64,000 bases of DNA, from NCBI RefSeq assembly GCF_914484835.1, contig NZ_CAJZAR010000052.1:1-64000 (forward strand), in the 5' to 3' direction. Every line of letters begins with the position of its first letter. The stretch's first letter is position 1. The translations under genes and the position numbers were made by a program. Source of the stretch: Paraburkholderia tropica (GTDB lineage: Bacteria; Pseudomonadota; Gammaproteobacteria; Burkholderiales; Burkholderiaceae). Under the pieces are notes generated by a model. The model made no database searches. It was not told the DNA's origin and saw only the letters and a list, made by a program, of their open reading frames with translations. This document shows, one piece after another, positions 16,986 through 26,260 of this stretch.

Positions 16986-17600
16986 ATGCGCAAGCCCATG
17001 TTGATGCCGCACCCGGACATGCCTTCCCCATTCAGATCCACGCGGACGCTGGCCGCCGCGTGCGCCGCGCTCGCGGCGTTCACGCTCGCCGGCTGCGACG
17101 ACCGCCCGTTCGACGCCATGCTCGATTCGTTCCGCCAGAGCTTCAAGGCCTTCTTCGATTCCGTGAAGCCCGACGTGCTGCTGCTCAAGGGCCTCACGCC
17201 CGGCGTGTCCACGCTCGACCAGGTGCGCGAGCAGATGGGCAAGCCCGAGACCGAGCGCGTTTTCGACGACGGCTCGCGCCGCCTCGAATATCCGCGCGGC
17301 CCGCAAGGGCTCAAGACCTATATGGTCGACATCGGCCCGAACGGTCGGCTCGTCGCCATTACGCAGGCGCTCACGGCGGAGAACTTCGCGAAGGTGCGCA
17401 TCGGCATGAGTCAGGACGACGTGCGCGCGCTGCTCGGCAAGCCGGGGCAGGTGGCCGCCTACCGGCTCAAGCAGGAAACGGTCTGGAGCTGGAAATGGTA
17501 CGAGGGCGGCGTGACGCCCGAGGCGTATTTCAACGTGCATTTCGGCCCCGACGGCCACGTCTCGACGACCTCGCGCTCGGACGTGATACGCGGACATTGA
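16986..17600 (+). CDS. BamE/SmpA-like outer membrane lipoprotein
   Basis: 204-residue putative lipoprotein: a hydrophobic signal ends in the lipobox LAGC (Cys near residue 37). The mature part holds two tandem BamE/SmpA-like modules. The first has LTPGVSTLDQVREQMGKP and the second has IGMSQDDVRALLGKPGQV, each the helix-turn with GKP typical of the fold. They are followed by VWSWKWYEGGV. Several in-frame ATGs exist at the 5' end (16986, 16998, 17004, 17019), so the exact start is uncertain. A clear paralogue sits at 40111-40653. Function is probably in outer membrane protein or envelope assembly, but it is not BamE itself (usually about 110-120 residues). Confidence 0.82.
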   Translation: MRKPMLMPHPDMPSPFRSTRTLAAACAALAAFTLAGCDDRPFDAMLDSFRQSFKAFFDSVKPDVLLLKGLTPGVSTLDQVREQMGKPETERVFDDGSRRLEYPRGPQGLKTYMVDIGPNGRLVAITQALTAENFAKVRIGMSQDDVRALLGKPGQVAAYRLKQETVWSWKWYEGGVTPEAYFNVHFGPDGHVSTTSRSDVIRGH

Positions 17601-17653
17601 ACGAATCGCAGCAACGAGCAGACGAAACGCAGCAACAAGCAGACGAAACGCAG
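17601..17653. repeat. Short tandem repeat before the patatin gene
   Basis: Two 21-base units (17601-17621 and 17622-17642, differing at two positions) plus a partial third to 17653. They lie between the lipoprotein stop and the phospholipase start. Confidence 0.8.
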
Positions 17654-17707
17654 ACGAAACACCATGACTCAGAAACAAGGCAGGCAACGCAGAAGCAGGG
17701 GGCGCGC

Positions 17708-18769
17708 ATGGTGACGCAACGGCGGCGCGCGCGCCGCGTAGGGCTCGTGCTGGGCGGCGGCGCGGCGCGCGGCTGGGCGCATATCGGCGCGATCCGCGCG
17801 CTGGAGGAAGCGGGCATCAAGCCCGACGTGGTCTGCGGCACCTCGATCGGCGCGCTGGTGGGCGCGGTCTACGCCAACGGCGATCTGGACTGGCTCGAGG
17901 ACTGGGTCGGCAAGCTCACGTGGCAGACGGTCGTGCGGCTGCTCGATCTGCGTTTTTCGGGCGGGCTGCTGGGCGGGCGCAAGGTCATCGACCTGTTCGC
18001 GAAGCAGTTCAACGGCCGTGCGATCGACGATCTGAAGATGCCGTTCGCGGCGGTCGCGACCGAACTCGACACGGGCCGCGAGGTTTGGCTGCGCGAGGGC
18101 GGCGTGGTCGATGCGGTGCGCGCTTCGATCGCGATTCCGGGCATTTTCACGCCGATCTGGCACGACGGCGTGTGGCTCGTGGACGGCGGGCTCAGCAATC
18201 CCGTGCCGGTGTCCGCCGCGCGCGCGATGCGCGCCGACACGGTGATCGCCATCGACCTCAATCACGACATTCTCAACGGCCGCGATCTGGGCGGCGCGAT
18301 CGACACGGTGCCGCGCGAGGCGCCGGGCGCCGCGCGCCGCGCCGTGACCGACGGCGTGCTGCCCGAAGCGGGCGAGCCGCTCGCGGGCCTCGACGATGTG
18401 AGTGGCGTGAATGGGATGGACGGCGCGGCGGAGTCCGCGCCTTTGCTGCGCAAGAACGGCAAGCGTTTTCCGGGCTGGCTGCAACCGTCGGGCGCGGGCG
18501 TGAGCGGCGGGCCGGACGTGCGCGTGGCGCCGCCGCCGAGCGCGCGGGTGCCGTCGATGCTCAGCTCGATCGCGCAGAGTATCGACATCATGCAGGTGCG
18601 CATCACGCGCAGCCGACTCGCGGGCGAGCCCGCCGACGTGCTGATCCAGCCGCGTCTGGGCGGCATGGGGATCTTCGATTTCCATCGCGCCGGACCGGCC
18701 ATCGCCGAGGGCCGCGCGGCCGTCCAGTACATGCTGCCCGCGATCCTCGCGCAGTTGGGGATGGAGTAA
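17708..18769 (+). CDS. Patatin-like phospholipase (RssA/YchK type)
   Basis: 353-residue serine hydrolase of the patatin family. GLVLGGGAARGWAHIGAIRA near the N-terminus holds the oxyanion-hole Gly-rich loop. CGTSIGALVG is the G-x-S-x-G nucleophile elbow. VDGGLSNPVPV provides the catalytic Asp (DGG). A poorly conserved, Gly/Pro-rich insertion (about residues 225-285) precedes the C-terminal region. There is no signal peptide, so it is likely cytosolic or membrane-associated, with phospholipid or lysophospholipid as probable substrate. The open frame extends upstream, but the ATG at 17708 gives the compact family start. It follows the hpn-lipoprotein run and may be the last gene of that unit. 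Confidence 0.88.
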   Translation: MVTQRRRARRVGLVLGGGAARGWAHIGAIRALEEAGIKPDVVCGTSIGALVGAVYANGDLDWLEDWVGKLTWQTVVRLLDLRFSGGLLGGRKVIDLFAKQFNGRAIDDLKMPFAAVATELDTGREVWLREGGVVDAVRASIAIPGIFTPIWHDGVWLVDGGLSNPVPVSAARAMRADTVIAIDLNHDILNGRDLGGAIDTVPREAPGAARRAVTDGVLPEAGEPLAGLDDVSGVNGMDGAAESAPLLRKNGKRFPGWLQPSGAGVSGGPDVRVAPPPSARVPSMLSSIAQSIDIMQVRITRSRLAGEPADVLIQPRLGGMGIFDFHRAGPAIAEGRAAVQYMLPAILAQLGME

Positions 18770-18837
18770 GCGCCTAATCGCCGAGGCCTCGCGCGGGTCC
18801 GCGCCGTCTATCGAAAAAGCGACCCGAAACTTGTCAA

Positions 18838-18876
18838 AACGCCCCGCGGGCTTGCGCCTGGCGGGGCGTTGTCTTT
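18838..18876 (+). terminator. Probable intrinsic terminator after the patatin gene
   Basis: AACGCCCCGC (18838-18847) pairs perfectly with GCGGGGCGTT (18861-18870), followed by a broken T-run. The loop is 13 bases. It separates the hopanoid region from the arginine transport genes. Confidence 0.65.
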
Positions 18877-19112
18877 GCGGCTTTCAAAAGCATCGCGCCT
18901 GACGGATCGGGGCAAACGCCGCCGCGCCGGGCCCGGCAGCCGTCATCGGCGGGAATTGTTGCGATGCAGCACGCGCGCCGCGCACGTTTGAGCAAACAAT
19001 TTGGCGCTGCGACGATCCGCGCCACTTCCCGGGTTTTTTGCGTGCCCGGCGCGCCGCGCCGAATCGCGAATCGCCCGGGACCTCGACAACGATTTCCTCG
19101 GAGACGCGCGTG

Positions 19113-19799
19113 ATGCTCTACGGCTTTGGCCCGGTGCTGCTCGCCGGCACGATCCAGACGATCGAACTCTCGCTGCTGTCGCTGGGCGTGGCCGTGCTGC
19201 TCGGCCTCGCGGGCGCGGCGGCCAAGCTCTCGTTCAACCGGCCGCTCGCGGCCTGCGCGACGGCCTACACCACGCTGATCCGCTCGGTGCCCGATCTGGT
19301 GCTGATGCTGCTGCTGTTCTACAGCATCCAGATCGGCGTGAACGAGGCCACCGACGCGCTCGGCATGGCGCAGATCGACATCGATCCGTTCGTGGCAGGC
19401 GTGCTCACGCTCGGCTTCATCTACGGCGCGTATTTCACCGAGACGTTTCGCGGCGCGTTTCTCGCCGTGCCGCGCGGCCAGCTCGAAGCGGGCTACGCCT
19501 ACGGCATGAGCGGCGCGCGCGTGTTCGCGCGCATCCTGTTTCCGCAGATGATGCGTTTCGCGCTGCCCGGCATCGGCAACAACTGGCAGGTGCTCGTGAA
19601 GGCGACGGCGCTGGTCTCGATCATCGGTCTCGCCGATGTCGTGAAGGCCGCGCAGGACGCGGGCCGCAGCACCTTCAATCTGTTCTTCTTCCTGCTGATC
19701 GCCGCGCTCATCTATCTCGCGATCACGACGATTTCGAACTTCGCGCTGATCTGGCTCGAACGCCGCTACTCGGCGGGCGTGCGCCACGCGCAACTCTGA
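19113..19799 (+). CDS. aotQ: Arginine/ornithine ABC transporter permease (HisQ/AotQ type)
   Basis: 228-residue inner-membrane permease of the polar amino acid family, with about five membrane helices. It carries the ATPase-coupling EAA loop: GQLEAGYAYGMSGARVFARI (about residues 125-144). RSVPDLVLMLLLFY is the typical early signature. The ATG at 19113 is chosen because GGAG lies about 10 bases upstream; a GTG at 19110 is the alternative. It is followed 19 bases later by the partner permease and then the ATPase gene. The substrate is inferred to be arginine/ornithine from linkage to the AST genes. Confidence 0.9.
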   Translation: MLYGFGPVLLAGTIQTIELSLLSLGVAVLLGLAGAAAKLSFNRPLAACATAYTTLIRSVPDLVLMLLLFYSIQIGVNEATDALGMAQIDIDPFVAGVLTLGFIYGAYFTETFRGAFLAVPRGQLEAGYAYGMSGARVFARILFPQMMRFALPGIGNNWQVLVKATALVSIIGLADVVKAAQDAGRSTFNLFFFLLIAALIYLAITTISNFALIWLERRYSAGVRHAQL

Positions 19800-19818
19800 C
19801 ACCGCAAGGGCACAAGCG

Positions 19819-20532
19819 ATGAACGAAATCCTCCAGCAATTCGGCCGCGCGTTTCTCTACTGGGACGGCGAGCATGTTTCCGGCCTCGCCATGACGCTCT
19901 GGCTGCTCGTGGTGTCCGTGGCGTTCGGCTTCGTGTGCGCGGTGCCGCTCGCGGTCGCGCGCGTCTCGCGGCGGCGCTGGATCTCGATGCCGGTGCGCTT
20001 CTACACCTACGTGTTTCGCGGCACGCCGCTCTATGTGCAGCTTCTGCTGATCTACACGGGCGTGTACAGTCTCGCCTTCGTGCGCAGCGAGCCGCTGCTC
20101 GACGCGTTCTTCCGCAGCGGTCTGAACTGCGCGATCCTTGCGTTCGCGCTCAACACCTGCGCGTACACCACCGAGATCTTCGCGGGCGCGATCCGCGCGA
20201 CCTCGCACGGCGAAGTGGAAGCGGCGCGCGCCTACGGCATGAGCCCGTTCACGATGTACTGGCGCATCGTTCTGCCTTCGGCGCTGCGCCGCGCGTTGCC
20301 GCTGTACAGTAACGAAGTGATCCTGATGCTGCACGCCACCACGGTCGCCTTCACGGCCACGGTGCCCGACCTGCTCAAGGTGGCGCGCGACGCCAACTCG
20401 GCCACGTACCGTTCGTTCGAGTCGTTCGGCCTCGCGGCGCTGATCTACTGTGCGGTATCGTTCGTGCTGGTGGCCGCGTTCCGCCGCGCGGAGAAGCGCT
20501 GGCTCGGCCACCTGGCCGTGCGCACGCGCTGA
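19819..20532 (+). CDS. aotM: Arginine/ornithine ABC transporter permease (HisM/AotM type)
   Basis: 237-residue inner-membrane permease that pairs with the gene before it. It shows YVFRGTPLYVQLLLIYTG, the HisM-type signature (about residues 56-73), and the EAA loop GEVEAARAYGMSPFTMYWRI (about residues 133-152). There are about five hydrophobic helices. It lies between the HisQ-type permease and the ATPase in a tight operon. Confidence 0.93.
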   Translation: MNEILQQFGRAFLYWDGEHVSGLAMTLWLLVVSVAFGFVCAVPLAVARVSRRRWISMPVRFYTYVFRGTPLYVQLLLIYTGVYSLAFVRSEPLLDAFFRSGLNCAILAFALNTCAYTTEIFAGAIRATSHGEVEAARAYGMSPFTMYWRIVLPSALRRALPLYSNEVILMLHATTVAFTATVPDLLKVARDANSATYRSFESFGLAALIYCAVSFVLVAAFRRAEKRWLGHLAVRTR

Positions 20533-20571
20533 ATCGCCTTGCACTGACGCGACATTTTTTTGGAGACCATC

Positions 20572-21372
<801 letters not shown>

Positions 21373-21394
21373 GCCCCGCACGCTGTATTCGCGC

Positions 21395-22495
21395 ATGAAC
21401 CAGGAAGGCAACGCATCCATCTCCAGGGCGGCCGCGGCCACGCAAGCCGCGCCAGCCGCGCAGGCCGCCGCGCGCGCGAACCGCACGACCCAGGTGGCGA
21501 TCGTCGCGCTGCCGCCGGTGTCGATGTCGGGCGTGGGCCCGATCGTCGACGCGCTCAATCTCGCCAACGAGATCGACGGCCGCGCGCTCTACCGCTGGCA
21601 GATGGTGTCGTGGAACGGGCGGCCCGTGCCGCTCGCGGGCGGCGCGCAGTGGCCCGCCGACGCCGCCTTCGGCGACGCGCTCGCGTGCGACTGGCTGATC
21701 GTCGTGACCGAGCGCTATCAGCAGTTCGCCGACTACCGCCTGTTCCTCGCGAGCCTCGCGCGCGTGGGACAGCGCACGCCGCTCGTCACCGGCATTCATC
21801 ACGGCGTCTGGTGGCTCGCGATGGCGGGGCAGTTGCAGGGCTATCGCGTGGCCGTGAACTGGGAGATGTACCAGCAGTTCGCCGAGCAGTTCGAACGCAC
21901 CATCGTCACGCAGCATCTCTACGAGATCGACCGCGATCGCGCGACCTGCGCGGGCGGCCAGGCGACGCTCGATTTCATGCTGGCGATGATCGGCCGCGAG
22001 CACGGCCCCGAACTCGTGGACCGTATCGCCGACGCGATGGGCGCAAGCACGCTGCGCAGCGGCGACGAGCGTCAGCGCATTCCGTTCGTGACCGCGCCCG
22101 GCGAGCGCCATCCGCGCCTGAACGACGCGCTCATGCTGATGGAAGCGAACATCGAGGACCCGCTCACGACCGACGAGATCGCCGGTCACGTGGGCGTCTC
22201 GCGCCGTCAGCTCGAACGCCTGTTCAAACAGTATCTGAACGCGATGCCGTCGAAGTATTACCTCGGCCTGCGCCTCGCGAAAGCGCGCTCGCAGTTGCAG
22301 CGCACCAGCAAGTCGGTGGTGCAGATCAGCCTCGCGTGCGGGTTTTCGTCGGCGGCGCACTTTTCGAATGCGTATCGCGAGCGCTTCGGCGTGACGCCGC
22401 GCGAGGATCGCCGCAACTGGATCGAGCGCCAGCATGGCGGCGCCAACCCCGAGCCGCGCGCCGGGGCGCTGGTCGAGCCGCCCGAGCGGGACTGA
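21395..22495 (+). CDS. argR: ArgR-type AraC-family transcriptional regulator with GATase1-like domain
   Basis: 366-residue regulator: a class I glutamine-amidotransferase-like N-terminal domain (residues 30-225) followed by an AraC-type DNA-binding domain (residues 240-345). The latter is marked by TTDEIAGHVGVSRRQLERLF and SLACGFSSAAHFSNAYRERF. In Pseudomonas aeruginosa the orthologous ArgR activates aot uptake and aru catabolic genes in response to arginine. Position here, between the transporter genes and astC, argues for the same role. It differs from the hexameric ArgR of enteric bacteria. An Ala-rich N-terminal extension (residues 8-30) is probably not functional. Confidence 0.9.
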   Translation: MNQEGNASISRAAAATQAAPAAQAAARANRTTQVAIVALPPVSMSGVGPIVDALNLANEIDGRALYRWQMVSWNGRPVPLAGGAQWPADAAFGDALACDWLIVVTERYQQFADYRLFLASLARVGQRTPLVTGIHHGVWWLAMAGQLQGYRVAVNWEMYQQFAEQFERTIVTQHLYEIDRDRATCAGGQATLDFMLAMIGREHGPELVDRIADAMGASTLRSGDERQRIPFVTAPGERHPRLNDALMLMEANIEDPLTTDEIAGHVGVSRRQLERLFKQYLNAMPSKYYLGLRLAKARSQLQRTSKSVVQISLACGFSSAAHFSNAYRERFGVTPREDRRNWIERQHGGANPEPRAGALVEPPERD

Positions 22496-22771
22496 GCATG
22501 CCGCGGGCGCGATGGAGCATGACGCGGCGCACGGAACGTGCTCGCCTTGCATCGGGAACGCCCGCCGCGCCCGCGCTGACGAAAAAACGCGTCGCGCCTG
22601 CGCAAGACGTTTGCCGCGCGGTTGCCTACACTGCAACCGATATCACCGATATTCAGCCCGTTGGCCCTGGCCCGATTGCATCCGGTTCGTACCCTAAACG
22701 CATTTGCGGCGGCACGAGCCTGAATCGAGACGCTGATTCAAGACCCTGATTCGAGAACCCGAGGATTCGCC

Positions 22772-23989
22772 ATGAACGACCAGACTGTGAGCCGCCAGAC
22801 TTTCGACGAAGTGATGGTGCCGTGCTTCTCGCCCGCGCCGTTCGTGCCCGAGCGCGGCGAAGGCTCGCGCGTGTGGGACACCGCCGGGCGCGACTACATC
22901 GACTTCGCCTGCGGCATCGCCGTGACCTCGCTCGGCCACGCGCACCCGGAACTGCTCAAGGTGCTGCACGATCAGGGCGGCAAGCTCTGGCACATCGGCA
23001 ACGGCTACACCAACGAGCCGGTGCTGCGCCTCGCGAAGAAGCTCGAATCGCTGACCTTCGCCGATCGCGCGTTCTTCGCCAACTCGGGCGCCGAAGCGAA
23101 CGAAGCCGCGCTCAAGCTCGCGCGCCGCGTCGCCTTCGACCGCCACGGCGAGCAGAAGGCCGAGATCGTGTCGTTCACGCAGTCGTTCCACGGCCGCACC
23201 TTCTTCACGGTCAGCGTGGGCGGCCAGCCGAAGTATTCGGAAGGCTTCGGCCCGATCCCGCAGGGCATCATCCATCTGCCGTACAACGACATCGAAGCCG
23301 CGAAGCGCGCGATCGGCCCGCAGACCTGCGCCGTGATCGTCGAGCCGGTGCAGGGCGAGGGCGGCGTGATCCCCGCCGATCCGGCCTTCCTGAAAGCGCT
23401 GCGCGAAGCCTGCGATGCGCACAACGCGCTGCTGATTTTCGACGAAGTGCAGACCGGCGTGGGCCGCACGGGCACCTTCTACGCCTACGAGCAGACGGGC
23501 GTGACGCCCGACATCCTGACCACGGCGAAGGCGCTCGGCAACGGCTTTCCGATCGGCGCGATGCTCACGACCGAAGCCATCGCGGCGCACTTCAAGGTGG
23601 GCGTGCACGGCACGACCTACGGCGGCAATCCGCTCGGCGCGGCCATCGCGCACAAGGTGGTCGAGCTGATCAGCGACCCGAAGGTGCTGGCGGGCGTGCG
23701 CGAGCGCGGCGAGACGATCCGCGCGAAGCTTGCGCAGCTGAACGCGCGTTTCGACGTGATCAAGGAAGTGCGCGGCCAGGGCCTGCTGATCGGCGCCGAA
23801 CTGAACGCGCGCTTCGCGGGACGCGCGAAGGACTTCAACGCGGCGGCCGCGAATCGCGGCGTGATGATGCTGATCGCGGGCCCGGATGTGCTGCGTTTCG
23901 CGCCGTCGCTGATCATGCCGCAAGCCGATCTGGACGAGGGCTTCGCGCGCCTCGAACAGGCGTTCGAAGACGTGGTCGGCGCGCGCTGA
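22772..23989 (+). CDS. astC: Succinylornithine/acetylornithine aminotransferase
   Basis: 405-residue fold-type I PLP aminotransferase (also named aruC). In arginine catabolism it converts N2-succinylornithine and 2-oxoglutarate to succinylglutamate semialdehyde, and it often also serves as acetylornithine aminotransferase. FFANSGAEANEAALKLAR, LIFDEVQTGVGRTG and TTAKALGNGFPIGAM (with the PLP Lys of TAKALG) are present. It opens the catabolic gene run, about 275 bases after argR. That gap should hold the ArgR-responsive promoter. Confidence 0.95.
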   Translation: MNDQTVSRQTFDEVMVPCFSPAPFVPERGEGSRVWDTAGRDYIDFACGIAVTSLGHAHPELLKVLHDQGGKLWHIGNGYTNEPVLRLAKKLESLTFADRAFFANSGAEANEAALKLARRVAFDRHGEQKAEIVSFTQSFHGRTFFTVSVGGQPKYSEGFGPIPQGIIHLPYNDIEAAKRAIGPQTCAVIVEPVQGEGGVIPADPAFLKALREACDAHNALLIFDEVQTGVGRTGTFYAYEQTGVTPDILTTAKALGNGFPIGAMLTTEAIAAHFKVGVHGTTYGGNPLGAAIAHKVVELISDPKVLAGVRERGETIRAKLAQLNARFDVIKEVRGQGLLIGAELNARFAGRAKDFNAAAANRGVMMLIAGPDVLRFAPSLIMPQADLDEGFARLEQAFEDVVGAR

Positions 23990-24003
23990 TCCGCGTTCAT
24001 TCT

Positions 24004-24043
24004 CGATAACCGATCGATAACCGATCGATAACCGATCGATAAC
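24004..24043. repeat. 11-bp tandem repeat in the astC-aruF gap
   Basis: Three full copies of cgataaccgat (24004-24036) and a partial fourth, ending about 10 bases before the aruF start and overlapping its translation initiation region. Confidence 0.9.
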
Positions 24044-24053
24044 AGGACCGACG

Positions 24054-25166
24054 ATGCTATTCGTTCGCCCCGCCAGGCTCGCCGATCTCGACGCGATCGC
24101 GCACATGGCCCGCACCGCGCAGCCCGTGCTGCATTCGCTGCCGCACGATCGCGCGGCGCTGGAAGCGCGCATTGCGCTCTCAGAGGATTCGTTTCGCGCG
24201 GACGTCGACTTTCCGGGCGAGGAGTTCTATCTCTTCGTGCTCGAAGATTCGACGACGGGCCAGCTCGTCGGCACGTCGAGCCTGATCGCGGCGGCGGGCT
24301 ACTCCGAGCCGTTCTACGCGTTCCGCAACGACGCGCTGATCCACGCCTCGCGCGAGCTGCACGTGAACCGCAAGATTCACGCGCTCACGATGTCGCACGA
24401 ACTCACGGGCAAGAGCCGCCTCGCGGGCTTCTATATCGACCCGTCGCTGCGCGGCGACGCGGCGGCGCATCTGATGTCGCGCGCACGCATGATGTACGTG
24501 GCGATGAACCGCCGACGCTTCACGCCCGAAGTGTTCTCGCTGCTGCTCGGCGTGACCGACGATGCGGGCGTCTCGCCGTTCTGGGAAGCGGTGGGCCGCA
24601 AGTTCTTCGGGCGCGATTTCAAGGACATCGAAATGGCCTCGGGCGGCAGAAGCCGCACCTTCATCGCCGAAGTGATGCCCGCGTATCCGCTCTATGTGCC
24701 GCTGTTGCCGGAAGCGGCGCAGCGTGTGCTCGGCGAGCCCGATCCGCGCGCGCTGCTCGCTTACGAGATTCATCTCGAAGAGGGTTTCGAGCCGGACCGC
24801 TACGTCGATATCTTCGATGCGGGCCCGGTGCTCACGGCGCAGGTGGACCGCACGGCCTCGGTTGCGGGCAACGCGACGCGCGTGGTGCGTGAAAGCGCGC
24901 CCGCCAACGATCAGGAAACCGAAACGTATCTGGTCGCAAGCGAACAGGGCGGCGAGTTCCGCTGCGTGCTCGCCACGCTGCCGGTGCAGGAAAACGTGGC
25001 GCGCGCGCTGCACGCAGCACACGCGGTACACGGACCCGTCGCCGACGCGCCGCTCGACGCCGCCACGCGCGCGGCGCTGAACGTGCAGGACGGCGCGCGC
25101 GTGCGTTGCGCGCCGCTCTATCGAGAAACGCCCGACAACGACAATTCGATGGGAGAAGCGCAATGA
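24054..25166 (+). CDS. aruF: Arginine N-succinyltransferase, alpha subunit
   Basis: First committed step of the AST pathway: succinyl-CoA plus arginine (or ornithine) to N2-succinylarginine. The 370-residue subunit has the family N-terminus MLFVRPARLADLDAIAHMAR, a GNAT-like core with HELTGKSRLAGFYIDPSLRG (about residues 119-138), and EEGFEPDRYVDIFDAGPVL near residue 243. It shares this architecture with the next gene. Two subunits (F and G) are the rule in Pseudomonas and Burkholderia, while enterics have one AstA. Its stop overlaps the aruG ATG (ATGA). Confidence 0.95.
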   Translation: MLFVRPARLADLDAIAHMARTAQPVLHSLPHDRAALEARIALSEDSFRADVDFPGEEFYLFVLEDSTTGQLVGTSSLIAAAGYSEPFYAFRNDALIHASRELHVNRKIHALTMSHELTGKSRLAGFYIDPSLRGDAAAHLMSRARMMYVAMNRRRFTPEVFSLLLGVTDDAGVSPFWEAVGRKFFGRDFKDIEMASGGRSRTFIAEVMPAYPLYVPLLPEAAQRVLGEPDPRALLAYEIHLEEGFEPDRYVDIFDAGPVLTAQVDRTASVAGNATRVVRESAPANDQETETYLVASEQGGEFRCVLATLPVQENVARALHAAHAVHGPVADAPLDAATRAALNVQDGARVRCAPLYRETPDNDNSMGEAQ

Positions 25167-26185
25167 TCGTGGTACGCGTCGTGCAGACGGGCGATGTGGA
25201 CGCGCTCGTCGCGTTGGCCCAGGAAACCGGCCCCGGCCTCACGACCTTCAAGCCGGACCGTGAGGCGCTGGCCGCACGCATCGAGCGCACGCGGCGCACG
25301 CTCGCGGGCGAGGCCGCGCCGGCCGAAGCGGGCTACTTCTTCGTGATGGAAGACACCGCGAGCGGCGACGTGGCGGGCGTCTGCGGTATCGAAACGGCCG
25401 TGGGCCTCACGCAGCCGTTCTACAACTATCGCGTGAGCACGGTGGTGCACGCGAGCCAGGATCTCGGCATCTGGACGCGCATGCGCGCGCTCAATATCTC
25501 GCACGACCTCACCGGTTACGCGGAAGTGTGCTCGCTGTTCCTCTCGCCGCGCCATCGCACGGGCGGCATGGGCGGGCTGCTGTCGCGCTCCCGCTTCATG
25601 TTTATCGCGCAGTTCCGCGAGCGCTTTCCGGAGCGCATCTGCGCCGAACTGCGCGGCCATTTCGACGATGAAGGCACCTCGCCGTTCTGGAGGGCGGTCG
25701 GTTCGCACTTCTATCAGATCGATTTCAATGCCGCCGATTATCTGAGTTCGCATGGCCGCAAGGCGTTTCTCGCCGAGCTGATGCCGCGCTATCCGGTGTA
25801 CGTCGAGCTGCTGCCCGACGAGGCGCAGGCCTGCGTGGGTCTCACGCACGCCGACACGGTGCCCGCGCGCCGCATGCTAGAAGGCGAAGGGCTGCGCTAC
25901 GAGAATCACGTCGATATCTTCGATGCAGGCCCCGTGCTCGAATGCCATATCGCCGACTTGCGCACGGTGCGCGAGAGCGTGGTGGTGCCGGTGCACATCG
26001 GCGCGCAGACGGCGGAAGAGGGCGTGCGCTCGCTGGTTTCGAACACCTCGCTCACGGATTTCCGTGTGGGCTTCGCGCCGGGTGGGGTCAGCGACGGCGC
26101 GTTCACGCTGAGCGCGCAGGAAGCGGCGGCGCTCGGCGTCGCGGAAGGCGAGCCGGTGCGCGTGCTGAGCGCCGCGCGGCGCTGA
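25163..26185 (+). CDS. aruG: Arginine N-succinyltransferase, beta subunit
   Basis: 340-residue partner of AruF, and equivalent to enteric AstA. MIVVRVVQTGDVDALVALAQ begins the protein. ISHDLTGYAEVCSLFLSPRH and GHFDDEGTSPFWRAVGSHFY are family landmarks. YENHVDIFDAGPVLECHI parallels the sister subunit. The ATG at 25163 overlaps the aruF stop by ATGA, implying coupled translation and equal stoichiometry. Upstream in-frame extension to 25106 is not part of the gene. Confidence 0.95.
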   Translation: MIVVRVVQTGDVDALVALAQETGPGLTTFKPDREALAARIERTRRTLAGEAAPAEAGYFFVMEDTASGDVAGVCGIETAVGLTQPFYNYRVSTVVHASQDLGIWTRMRALNISHDLTGYAEVCSLFLSPRHRTGGMGGLLSRSRFMFIAQFRERFPERICAELRGHFDDEGTSPFWRAVGSHFYQIDFNAADYLSSHGRKAFLAELMPRYPVYVELLPDEAQACVGLTHADTVPARRMLEGEGLRYENHVDIFDAGPVLECHIADLRTVRESVVVPVHIGAQTAEEGVRSLVSNTSLTDFRVGFAPGGVSDGAFTLSAQEAAALGVAEGEPVRVLSAARR

Positions 26186-26260
26186 TCGGCGCTGATCGTC
26201 GCAACGCATCGGCGCAACGAATACGCGAAAGCACGCGCAAGCAAAACAACAGGAAGAGTC

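Noticed and set aside
15631..17031. A 466-codon minus-strand frame opposite hpnL
   Set aside because: hpnL on + has clear membrane helices and family motifs; the antisense product is His/Arg/Asp-rich nonsense.
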